From positions 1-6,420 of the forward strand of contig WFUI01000257.1 of assembly GCA_015485035.1 (NCBI GenBank): a stretch of DNA of 6,420 nt. The letters run 5' to 3'. Under the pieces are notes generated by a model. That model had not been told where the DNA came from, did not search any database, and saw only the letters and a program-made list of their open reading frames with translations. A program made the position numbers and the translations under genes. Positions 1 to 5,588 of this stretch are shown one piece after another. Origin of the DNA: Mariprofundus sp. GTDB taxonomy: Bacteria > Pseudomonadota > Zetaproteobacteria > Mariprofundales > Mariprofundaceae. Position 1 is the first letter of the stretch; each line of letters starts with the position of its first letter.

Positions 1-572
1 AAGTGTTTGTGGATAGTGGTAACAGTCAGCAGGTATTTGAGCATATGGAGCAGCATGATTTGGGTTTGGTGGAAAGCCCCATCCCATCCAGTGTGCCGGA
101 TTGCTGTAGCGTTGAACATTTGGGTGAAGATAAAATTGTCACGGTGATGCCTGCCGATCATCCGTTGGCCGATTATGCATCTATTGAATTAGGCCAGCTT
201 CACGATTATCCACTGATCTGGCGTGAGCATGGTTCTGGTACGCGTGAAGTACTGGAACGAGCCTGGATGACGGCAACCGGAGAACGGCCCGATGTTCACC
301 TGTGTATGGGCGGCGTATCAGCAGTGCTTGAATCGGTGCGACAAGGTTTGGGTATTGGTGTGGTTTCACAGTTTTGCTTGCCAACTGGAGAATCTGTTTT
401 GACCACTCGTCCATTCAACCCTCAATTATCTCGCCCGATGAGCCTGCTTCAATCGGGGCATACCTCTCCGCTGGCAAAGAAACTGGTTGATTTTCTTGTG
501 CCATGGTTGCGGTCACGGTTAAAGCAGAGACTGCATCTTGTTGAAGGTGCATTGCAAACACAGTTAAAATAA
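1..572 (+). CDS. LysR-type transcriptional regulator, C-terminal effector-binding part (5' end outside window)
   Basis: The reading frame is open from the first base, with codons in phase from base 3, and ends at TAA 570-572. What is visible is the effector-binding domain of a LysR-type regulator. It starts in the first alpha/beta lobe (GNSQQVFEHMEQHDLGL, the usual conserved GNS...DLGL pattern) and continues through the VMPADHPLA strand. The REHGSGTR loop resembles the effector-binding loop of CysL/YeiE/CbbR-like members, and the GLGIGVVS strand is typical of the second lobe. The N-terminal winged helix lies upstream, so the GTG at base 3 is not the real start. Several cysteines are present, including an adjacent pair near residue 34, which is a little unusual. 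The following genes on the same strand are remnants of a permease-thioredoxin module that this regulator may once have controlled. The effector is unknown; sulfur or oxyanion compounds are only suggested by the REHGSGTR similarity. Confidence 0.9.
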   Translation, partial: VFVDSGNSQQVFEHMEQHDLGLVESPIPSSVPDCCSVEHLGEDKIVTVMPADHPLADYASIELGQLHDYPLIWREHGSGTREVLERAWMTATGERPDVHLCMGGVSAVLESVRQGLGIGVVSQFCLPTGESVLTTRPFNPQLSRPMSLLQSGHTSPLAKKLVDFLVPWLRSRLKQRLHLVEGALQTQLK

Positions 573-591
573 TTTTCATCTTTCTGCAACT

Positions 592-627
592 CTCATCGTC
601 TTCTATGTGTAAGTGAGAAGCGATGAG
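592..627. repeat. Inverted repeat (imperfect hairpin) after the LysR gene
   Basis: CTCATCG (592-598) plus CTTC (600-603) pairs with GAAG (617-620) plus CGATGAG (621-627). This gives an 11-bp stem with one bulged T at 599 and a 13-base loop. It begins 19 bases after the LysR stop codon. It is not followed by a T tract on either strand, so it is not a textbook intrinsic terminator. It could stabilise the 3' end of the LysR mRNA, act as a weak terminator, or have marked the target for the insertion sequence 15 bases away. Confidence 0.5.
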
Positions 628-636
628 GTAATGATG

Positions 637-642
637 TCCAAG
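637..642. repeat. Target site duplication, left copy (TCCAAG)
   Basis: TCCAAG lies immediately outside the left terminal inverted repeat and is identical to the six bases immediately outside the right one (2407-2412). A 6-bp duplication is within the usual range for IS1634-family elements. It shows that the element entered here by simple transposition and that both junctions are undisturbed. Confidence 0.95.
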
Positions 643-657
643 CCGATATTCCGCACC
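643..657 (+). repeat. IS left terminal inverted repeat
   Basis: CCGATATTCCGCACC is the perfect reverse complement of 2392-2406. Similarity inside this 15-bp core drops off quickly. It is the end nearest the 3' end of the transposase gene. Confidence 0.93.
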
Positions 658-671
658 CCCAAACATTGGAA

Positions 672-2300
672 TCAGGAATAAATCTGTTCGAAGCTATGGC
701 CCAATAGTTTCAACAAGTTTGCTTGTGTGCTGTTGAGGTTCAGTACGGCTGCCTTATTGTTGTCGATATAGAGCACAGCAATATTCTGGAAACACTGGAA
801 TACCCACCGGACTGTTGGCCGATCCGTCATTTTTCCGGTTTGGGTCGGAAACTGTTGCTTCTCTTCGGCGAGTCTTTTTCGGATACGGTGTTCCAGGGCG
901 GCATAAACCAGCAGGCATACCGTCATCACCATGGCCAATGCCATAATGCGCTTTGGTGATTTCAGGAACACCGAGGATGCCAGAAACATCGGATCTTTCA
1001 GAAAGCGGAAACCGCGCTCGACTTTCTGTTGTCCCTTATAGGTTTCTACCAGCTTCCCTGCGTCAATCGTTTCTGTGCGGTTCGTTGCAAGAATAAAGCA
1101 GCTCTTGCGCTGTAGTCGCTGAACATATTGTTCATACTCTGAAGCCAGGCCCGCATGCACCCGGTAAACAAAATAGTCAGCCGTTGCATCACCTGCAGGA
1201 CGACCGCGATGTCGGTAACGCGGTAGCGCTTTCACGCAGACATCATGTAACGTACTGATCTTCATCTGTTTCTCCAGCCGCCGCACAGCTCGCAGCGCAT
1301 CTTCCTCGCAGGCGAACTCGCGTTTACACAGCTTAGCAAGTGCCTGCTGATCGGCATCGCTGCGCCGCTGACACCACCTGGCGACCGAATGCATGGCGCG
1401 ACCGCGCGCCTGTGGCGAATGCACCACAATCCATTGCTGCTTCACGTCAGCATATGATGTGCAGACGGAGCTGAAGGTCGGATGCGTCCCATCACATCTG
1501 ATGGCAAGCTCAGGCGCCAGAGCGGCGATCATGCTTCGCGCCAGCTCAATCGTTTCCGGCACTCTGGTCACCCAATCGATGCCCTGCAGTTTTTTGATCG
1601 TTTTCGCAGTATACAATGCACTATCAGCAGCCAGAAAGGCGGTTTCATGATCCTCCTGCAACTGCCGGACATGCGTACTGACGGCATCACGAAACACCGC
1701 CTTGTCGTTATCATTGCCGCTGAGCGCAGCCATCATCATTGGAATACCAGCCTCGCTTTCGACAATCAGCTGCAGGCCAAACTGATTCAACTCCGGACGA
1801 TGGTCCCGGCTATAGCCACGGGTAATGCGAATCACGCCTTCCTCCGGGGCGTGATCATACTCTCCATCTGTATGGAATGTGGTGGAATCCATATGGCCAA
1901 GCAACCCCGACAGTTCAAGGTGGCGCATCGCAGTCATAGCAATGGCTCTGTACAACTCGGTGGGACCAGCTGTGTAAATAGCATCCAGGGCGCGCCCCAG
2001 CGTATCATCATTCAGATCGGCTGCGATGACGCCGGGACCAATCAACTGCTCAACCGGCTTGCCATCAAAGAAATCCGGGATCAGGTACAATCGCTGATTG
2101 GCAAAGCCCAACCCATTGACCACCATCGCTTTCACGCCTTGGCCAATGGTGACTTTGCGCTGACTCAGATCCTGGGGGATGATGGTATCAATCGCACTTC
2201 CAATACCCAGGTCATCAAACATGGCAGCAACGAGCCCCAAATGATTAAGCTCCTTGCTTTCATAAGCTGGTGGTGATGCTATTTGAAAACTCTCTCCCAT
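672..2300 (-). CDS. IS1634-family DDE transposase, full length (542 aa)
   Basis: This is the transposase that cuts and joins the ends of the element. The N-terminal region (about residues 15-110, beginning SKELNHLGLVAAM) matches the DUF4277 domain that heads IS1634-type transposases. The RNase H-like core follows. The first catalytic Asp is D138 in GHMDSTTFHTDGEY, followed by the family signature ITRGYSRDHRPEL at about 159-171. The second Asp is D226 in FLAADSALY. The Glu is E428 in YKGQQKVERGFRFLKDP, the Y-R-E type block of the IS4 superfamily. There is no frameshift or premature stop. The ATG at 2298-2300 has no clear Shine-Dalgarno before it, as is common for weakly expressed transposases. 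The upstream 106 bp to the IS end is AT-rich, and a TTGTAA (-35-like) hexamer on the - strand there could drive transcription. Confidence 0.95.
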   Translation of the reverse strand: MGESFQIASPPAYESKELNHLGLVAAMFDDLGIGSAIDTIIPQDLSQRKVTIGQGVKAMVVNGLGFANQRLYLIPDFFDGKPVEQLIGPGVIAADLNDDTLGRALDAIYTAGPTELYRAIAMTAMRHLELSGLLGHMDSTTFHTDGEYDHAPEEGVIRITRGYSRDHRPELNQFGLQLIVESEAGIPMMMAALSGNDNDKAVFRDAVSTHVRQLQEDHETAFLAADSALYTAKTIKKLQGIDWVTRVPETIELARSMIAALAPELAIRCDGTHPTFSSVCTSYADVKQQWIVVHSPQARGRAMHSVARWCQRRSDADQQALAKLCKREFACEEDALRAVRRLEKQMKISTLHDVCVKALPRYRHRGRPAGDATADYFVYRVHAGLASEYEQYVQRLQRKSCFILATNRTETIDAGKLVETYKGQQKVERGFRFLKDPMFLASSVFLKSPKRIMALAMVMTVCLLVYAALEHRIRKRLAEEKQQFPTQTGKMTDRPTVRWVFQCFQNIAVLYIDNNKAAVLNLNSTQANLLKLLGHSFEQIYS

Positions 2301-2391
2301 GAGTAAAAAAGTACCATAAATATCAGTATGTTACAACAATAATCAACGAAAAAACGAAGCTGGTAATTAAATCAGAAATTCTTGAATAAGA

Positions 2392-2406
2392 GGTGCGGAA
2401 TATCGG
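2392..2406 (-). repeat. IS right terminal inverted repeat
   Basis: GGTGCGGAATATCGG is the perfect reverse complement of the left repeat at 643-657. It is the end nearest the transposase start codon. Confidence 0.93.
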
Positions 2407-2412
2407 TCCAAG
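2407..2412. repeat. Target site duplication, right copy (TCCAAG)
   Basis: The second copy of the 6-bp TCCAAG duplication directly abuts the right IS end. Removing 643-2412 restores the pre-insertion sequence, in which bases 631-642 run straight into GCAATGAATC at 2413. Confidence 0.95.
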
Positions 2413-2423
2413 GCAATGAATCA

Positions 2424-3069
2424 AAATTTTCTTTTTTAATTGCCGCACCGATGATCAATGAGGTGGCTTTGACGCTGTTGTTTGCATTGGTCGGGTGGAA
2501 AGTGGCTCTGCTCTATTTAGCTCTTGGTTTATCGATTGCTATTGTGGCTGGCTGGCTGGGTAATCGGACAGCTGAATATGGAGAAATATCTGGAAAACTG
2601 GGTGCAGGATATGGCTAAGGTGGATCCGGATTTCAAGCCTGAAAAGTTATCCATGGCGGATCGTTTACAGGCAGGTTTTCAGTCGGTGCATGATATCGTT
2701 GGAAAGGTTTGGCTCTATGTCGTGGCCGGTGTTGCCATTGGTGCCGGGATTCACGGCTATGTACCGCAGGATTTTATGGCCGGCTTTATGGGTAAGGATT
2801 CATCATGGTGGTCGGTACCGGCAGCGATCTTTATCGGTGTGCCCATGTATTCCAATGCCGCAGGCATTATCCCGATTGTTGAAGCACTGCTCGCCAAAGG
2901 TGCGGCACTTGGCACGGTGCTGGCATTTATGATGAGCGTGATCGCGCGCTCATTCCCTGAAATGGTGATTCTGCGCAAGGTGTTGAAACTGCGCCTGATT
3001 GCCGTGTTTGTCGGCGTGCTGTTCAGCGGGATTCTATTGGTCGGGTTTGTATTTAACGCCGTGCTGTAA
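2424..3069 (+). pseudogene. Broken YraQ/DUF318-type permease (N-terminal part missing, frameshifted)
   Basis: The remnant lies in two frames. The first (about 2427-2556) encodes FSFLIAAPMINEVALTLLF and a further membrane segment up to AIVAGW. The sequence then continues in the +1 frame as VIGQLNMEKYLENWVQDM and runs to TAA at 3067-3069. The second part contains GVPMYSNAAGIIP, KGAALGTVLAF and several hydrophobic segments, as in the second half of DUF318 permeases, which are polytopic inner-membrane proteins of about 300-350 residues. The first membrane segments, including the usual P.C.CG..P region, are absent. The open frame leading in from the IS (TTG at 2382) is IS sequence and not a real N-terminus. 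The frame change falls in a TGGC tandem repeat; removing one 4-bp unit restores one frame. Family members transport varied or unknown substrates (ArsP exports organoarsenicals) and often sit beside a small thioredoxin, as here. The rest of the coding sequence is well preserved, so the damage looks recent. Confidence 0.85.
2545..2559 (+). repeat. TGGC tetranucleotide tandem repeat at the permease frameshift
   Basis: (TGGC)x3 followed by TGG gives 3.75 copies of a 4-bp unit, inside the permease remnant at the exact point where its protein similarity changes frame. Loss of one unit gives GTGGCTGGCTGGGTAATC, which joins AIVAGW to VIGQL in one frame. Expansion by slipped-strand replication is the simplest origin. 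Confidence 0.85.
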
Positions 3070-3082
3070 TGGATTAGTGGTC

Positions 3083-3088
3083 AAGGAG
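3083..3088 (+). promoter_or_regulatory. Ribosome binding site that fixes the thioredoxin start at ATG 3094
   Basis: AAGGAG is five bases upstream of ATG 3094-3096, an ideal spacing. It marks 3094 as the ancestral start even though the third codon is now a stop. The in-frame GTG at 3109 is 20 bases from this site and has no ribosome binding site of its own. Confidence 0.75.
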
Positions 3089-3093
3089 TTGCG

Positions 3094-3327
3094 ATGAAGT
3101 AAATCAAAGTGCTGGGAACAGGGTGTGCGGGTTGTAAAACCACGATAGAGATGATCCGCCGTATGGCGGACAATCAAGGGGTGGAGATAGAGATTGAGAA
3201 GGTCGAAGGTCTTGCCGCAATTGTAGCCGCCGGTGTGATGTCTACGCCGGGTGTATTGATCGATGGCAAGGTAGTACCTGCCGGTGGTCTCCCCTCGAAA
3301 TATAAGATCCAGTCATGGCTGCTATGA
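3094..3327 (+). pseudogene. Small thioredoxin/glutaredoxin-like protein (TM0996/MTH895 type) with a stop at codon 3
   Basis: Read from ATG 3094 the gene is Met-Lys-stop (TAA 3100-3102), then IKVLGTGCAGCKTTIEM in the same frame, ending at TGA 3325-3327. Without the stop it would be 77 codons, the normal size for this family. The redox motif is C-A-G-C at residues 11-14, in the usual place after the first strand (IKVLGTGC). A TPGVLIDGKV segment near residues 51-60 carries the typical cis-proline, followed by a glycine pair (PAGGLP). Proteins of this kind are commonly encoded next to YraQ/DUF318 permeases, and here the gene starts 24 bases after the permease stop. Because only codon 3 is hit, a shortened 72-residue product could still arise by reinitiation at GTG 3109, which would lose five N-terminal residues of the first strand. 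I call it a pseudogene, but a functional remainder is possible. Confidence 0.8.
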
Positions 3328-3354
3328 TTTTTGGTGCATCTTATCGATTGTAAT

Positions 3355-3376
3355 ATGCAATAGTTGTATATTGCAT
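3355..3376. promoter_or_regulatory. Palindromic operator, probable MarR autoregulatory site
   Basis: ATGCAATA (3355-3362) and TATTGCAT (3369-3376) form a perfect 8-bp inverted repeat with a 6-base spacer, 22 bp in total. Its size, AT-rich palindromic character and position 36 bp before the marR start codon are typical of MarR-family operators. It covers the predicted -35 hexamer, so binding would block RNA polymerase. That the downstream MarR protein binds here is inference. Confidence 0.75.
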
Positions 3377-3391
3377 CTATATAGCTATGAT
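3364..3391 (+). promoter_or_regulatory. Predicted sigma-70 promoter of the marR-cytochrome-RND operon
   Basis: TTGTAT (3364-3369) as -35 and TATGAT (3386-3391) as -10 are separated by 16 bp. This predicts a transcript start near 3398 and a very short leader just ahead of the AGGAG site at 3401-3405. Other hexamer pairs can be drawn in this AT-rich stretch, so the assignment is tentative. Confidence 0.5.
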
Positions 3392-3411
3392 TCGCATATA
3401 AGGAGTGTGTG

Positions 3412-3885
3412 ATGAATGGATTGAAGCATGATTTTCAACTGGATCAGGTCATAGGCATGCATGTGAACCGAACCGCATTTTTGATGACCGAAGAAATTGC
3501 CAGGCGATTTTCGAGTCAGGGGTATCCGCTATCGGCACAGGATTTCGGTATTTTATTCCGACTATCACAGCAGGGTCCGATGACGCAGGTGGAGATTGCT
3601 GCATTGATGATGCGCGATAAAACTACCATCACACGTCGCATTGACGGGTTGGTGAAAAAGCAACTGGTGGAGCGGAGCCCTGACCCGAATGATCGCCGCT
3701 GTTTTCGTATCGGATTGACCGAACAGGGAACAAAGGCACTGGACGTACTGATTCCACTGGTCAGCGATTTCCAGCAGGAGCTGTTGCGCGGTATCCCGGA
3801 CTCCGACAAGCAGACGACGATCAATACCCTGAAACATATTTCCGAACAATTAATTGCATATAAAACAACAGGAGAGACAACATGA
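3412..3885 (+). CDS. MarR-family transcriptional repressor (157 aa)
   Basis: A full-length winged-helix regulator. Residues 8-50 form the N-terminal dimerisation helices. The helix-turn-helix spans about 57-88 (MTQVEIAALMMRDKTTITRR), and the wing contains the family-typical DPNDRR at 91-96. A C-terminal helix completes the dimer interface. One cysteine, C97, sits directly after the conserved arginines in the wing. ATG 3412 is chosen because AGGAG (3401-3405) lies six bases before it; the GTG at 3409 would be only three bases away. The stop overlaps the start of the cytochrome gene by four bases (ATGA), so the two are translationally coupled. Such proteins usually repress their own operon and release DNA on binding a small phenolic, lipophilic or oxidising compound. 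The palindrome at 3355-3376 is the likely binding site, and the downstream RND pump the likely target. Confidence 0.93.
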   Translation: MNGLKHDFQLDQVIGMHVNRTAFLMTEEIARRFSSQGYPLSAQDFGILFRLSQQGPMTQVEIAALMMRDKTTITRRIDGLVKKQLVERSPDPNDRRCFRIGLTEQGTKALDVLIPLVSDFQQELLRGIPDSDKQTTINTLKHISEQLIAYKTTGETT

Positions 3886-4361
3886 AAAATACCACACCAC
3901 ACTGGATAGCCATAGGCTTGTTAAGCGCGATATTGGTCGCTATCGGATTCAAGTTTGTCGTGCTTGGCAATACAGCCAAGGCCGATGACGGGCGTACCGC
4001 TGTATTGCTGGAACCGGCAGAGAGGCAGGCTGTACTCGGTGAAATGCGCGTTCTGCTGGAGACCACCCAGACGATTGTCGAAGCACTGGCTGTGAATGAT
4101 ATGGCGGCTGTCGATAAAGCTGCTCGCGGTGTTGGCAGTGCGGCGATTAAGACCATGGATTTCAAACTGCGCGCAAAGCTGCCGTTAGAGTTCAAGAAGC
4201 TTGGTTTTGGCACGCATTACGCCTTTGATGAAATTGCTGATCTGGCTAAAGCAGGTAAGCCGGTGAAGGAAGTGCAGCAAAAACTTGTAGCAACGATGAA
4301 CAACTGTATTGCCTGTCATGCCAGTTATCAGTTGCCGGTCATCTCACCTGTCGGTGGATAA
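3882..4361 (+). CDS. Cytochrome c'/c-556-like monohaem protein, exported or membrane-anchored (159 aa)
   Basis: The N-terminus (residues 8-28) is one hydrophobic segment followed by TAKADD. It is either a signal peptide cleaved after A-K-A at residue 34 or an uncleaved anchor, and in both cases the rest is periplasmic. The body is predicted mainly helical. The single haem-binding motif C142-I-A-C-H146 is near the C-terminus, the arrangement of cytochrome c' and c-556 four-helix bundles. M55 in GEMRVLLETTQ sits in the first helix where c-556 proteins carry a methionine sixth ligand, so a six-coordinate haem is possible (inference). AGGAG at 3870-3874 precedes the ATG by seven bases, and the start overlaps the marR stop. 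In this family the roles are electron transfer or binding of small gases. In this operon it could deliver or sense electrons or reactive species for the system, but nothing in the sequence proves that. A strong hairpin follows the gene. Confidence 0.88.
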   Translation: MKNTTPHWIAIGLLSAILVAIGFKFVVLGNTAKADDGRTAVLLEPAERQAVLGEMRVLLETTQTIVEALAVNDMAAVDKAARGVGSAAIKTMDFKLRAKLPLEFKKLGFGTHYAFDEIADLAKAGKPVKEVQQKLVATMNNCIACHASYQLPVISPVGG

Positions 4362-4370
4362 GTGAAACCT

Positions 4371-4416
4371 CCCGTGGCTGGCAGAGATTGTCTCGGCCAG
4401 CCACGGGGTTGTTTGT
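4371..4416 (+). terminator. Strong hairpin between cytochrome and adaptor genes, probable partial terminator
   Basis: CCCGTGGCTGGC (4371-4382) pairs perfectly with GCCAGCCACGGG (4396-4407). After a 1x1 mismatch the stem continues with GAGA/TCTC around a three-base loop, giving about 16 pairs. TTGTTTGT follows from 4409, a weak T-rich tract. It begins 9 bases after the cytochrome stop. I see no convincing promoter in the about 50 bases between it and the adaptor start, so the adaptor and pump probably depend on read-through. Protection of the upstream mRNA from decay is an alternative role. Confidence 0.75.
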
Positions 4417-4463
4417 CTGGGTTACAGGCAGTCAGGACAACTGGAACAAGCAGGAGATGAATA

Positions 4464-5588
4464 ATGCTGAGCATAAGAAAGAAATGGTATATATTACTTA
4501 TTCCCGTACTGGTTGCTGGAACAGCAGCATTATTGTCTTCACGTGTAAAACATATTGAGAATAGCCCGGCGATGCAAATATCTCCCTGGGCATTGCAAAG
4601 TACCGTTGTGCGTGAGGGGAGTGTTTATCAGGGGTTTCCCGCACTGGGGAAGGTAGTCAGCGCTACTGAGGTGCGAATCGTACCACAGATCAGTGGTACG
4701 ATATTAAAAATGGGACCACGGGAAGGCGGCACGGTGCACAAGGGTGATTTGATTGTTCATCTGGACACGCGGGCTCTGGAAGCTGATGCCGGTTCTCTGA
4801 AAGCAAAGCTGATCAGTGCTGTAGCCGTACAAAAGAATGACCGTAAAGAATTGCAGCGTGAGCAGCACTTGATGCGTGAAGGCGGCTCCTCTGCATCAGC
4901 GGTTGAGCAACGTCAGACCCGCCTGCGTTCGGACCGGGCTAATGTGGCTGCATTGAAGAAGCAACTGGAATCCTTGCAGGTGAAAATCTCTTACGGGCAT
5001 ATTCGGGCACCAATGCATGGGCGTATTGCCGGGCGTTATGCAGAGCCGGGGGATGCGGTGTTTCCCGGTAAAGCGGTCTATACGCTGACTGCAGAAAAGG
5101 GCGGGCGAGTCGTTGTCCCTGTGCCACTGGATACGATTACCCGTATTCAACCAGGTGGTCAGGTGGAGCTGTCCTTACTAAAACAACGTATGAATGTAAG
5201 GATCACGCGTATCAATCCGTCATTGGATGCATTGGCGATGGGTAGTCTGGAAATCGACTTGCCGCAACGCCCATTCAACCTGCCTTCCGGCGCGCCCGTT
5301 TCAGTACGTGTGTTTACAGCTGCTGCAACGGGTTTGGTGGTACCTGCAAATAGCTTGCGTCCGGCCAAACAAGGCTCACAGCGGGCCTTGTTTAAGTTGG
5401 TTGCACAACCAACGCCACATGTGCAACTACTGCCTGTTCAAGTATCTATGTGCAGTAAGGACTCCTGTGTAGTCAAGGGTGATTTGCATGCCGGGGACCA
5501 TGTGGTGATTGCGCATGGCAGTGTACTATTACAATTACACGATGGTGATCCCGTGACCGGGCTGGAACAACAGGACCAACAACCATGA
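4464..5588 (+). CDS. RND efflux periplasmic adaptor subunit (membrane fusion protein, 374 aa)
   Basis: The adaptor links an inner-membrane RND pump to an outer-membrane channel. An N-terminal hydrophobic segment (about 8-25) with no lipobox cysteine implies an uncleaved anchor or signal peptide. The first lipoyl half is at 70-101 (VPQISGTILKMGPREGGTV, KGDLIVHLD). A helical hairpin rich in charged residues spans about 104-172. The second lipoyl half (IRAPMHGRIAGRYAEPGDAV) is at 180-199. A beta-barrel spans about 215-285, and the membrane-proximal domain 290-364 ends in HAGDHVVIAHG and the LHDGDPV strand. The ATG has AGGAG (4452-4456) seven bases upstream. The stop overlaps the pump start by four bases (ATGA). 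An unusual C330-x4-C335 pair lies in the membrane-proximal domain and could form a disulfide or bind metal. No outer-membrane factor gene is visible here; it may follow the pump or be supplied from elsewhere. Confidence 0.93.
   Translation: MLSIRKKWYILLIPVLVAGTAALLSSRVKHIENSPAMQISPWALQSTVVREGSVYQGFPALGKVVSATEVRIVPQISGTILKMGPREGGTVHKGDLIVHLDTRALEADAGSLKAKLISAVAVQKNDRKELQREQHLMREGGSSASAVEQRQTRLRSDRANVAALKKQLESLQVKISYGHIRAPMHGRIAGRYAEPGDAVFPGKAVYTLTAEKGGRVVVPVPLDTITRIQPGGQVELSLLKQRMNVRITRINPSLDALAMGSLEIDLPQRPFNLPSGAPVSVRVFTAAATGLVVPANSLRPAKQGSQRALFKLVAQPTPHVQLLPVQVSMCSKDSCVVKGDLHAGDHVVIAHGSVLLQLHDGDPVTGLEQQDQQP

Larger units (their letters stand above)
643..2406 (-). mobile_element. Complete IS1634-family insertion sequence, 1764 bp
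   Basis: The ends are defined by a 15-bp perfect inverted repeat, CCGATATTCCGCACC at 643-657 and its reverse complement at 2392-2406, flanked by the 6-bp direct repeat TCCAAG. One long gene on the - strand fills nearly the whole element: the transposase stop is about 29 bp from the left end and its start about 106 bp from the right end. Length, single-gene layout, DDE protein type and 5-6 bp duplication all fit IS1634 (IS4 superfamily). The perfect repeats, exact duplication and intact transposase point to a recent, probably active copy. It sits between the LysR gene and a permease remnant whose first half was already missing, so it is probably not what truncated the permease. Confidence 0.95.

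Noticed and set aside
415..666. Open frame of 83 codons on the - strand
   Set aside because: It runs from inside the IS end across the intergenic hairpin into the LysR gene on the opposite strand. It has no recognisable domain and crosses an insertion junction, so it is a chance frame.
1482..2276. Open frame of 264 codons on the + strand inside the IS
   Set aside because: It is antisense to the well-supported transposase, has no family resemblance and its composition mirrors the codon pattern of the opposite strand.
2341..2412. Outward promoter from the IS right end driving the permease remnant
   Set aside because: TTGAAT at 2382 is -35-like, but no acceptable -10 hexamer lies 15-19 bases downstream.
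2382..2426. Apparent in-frame TTG start for the permease fragment
   Set aside because: These bases are the right end of the IS plus the target duplication, so the encoded residues are not permease sequence and there is no suitable ribosome binding site.
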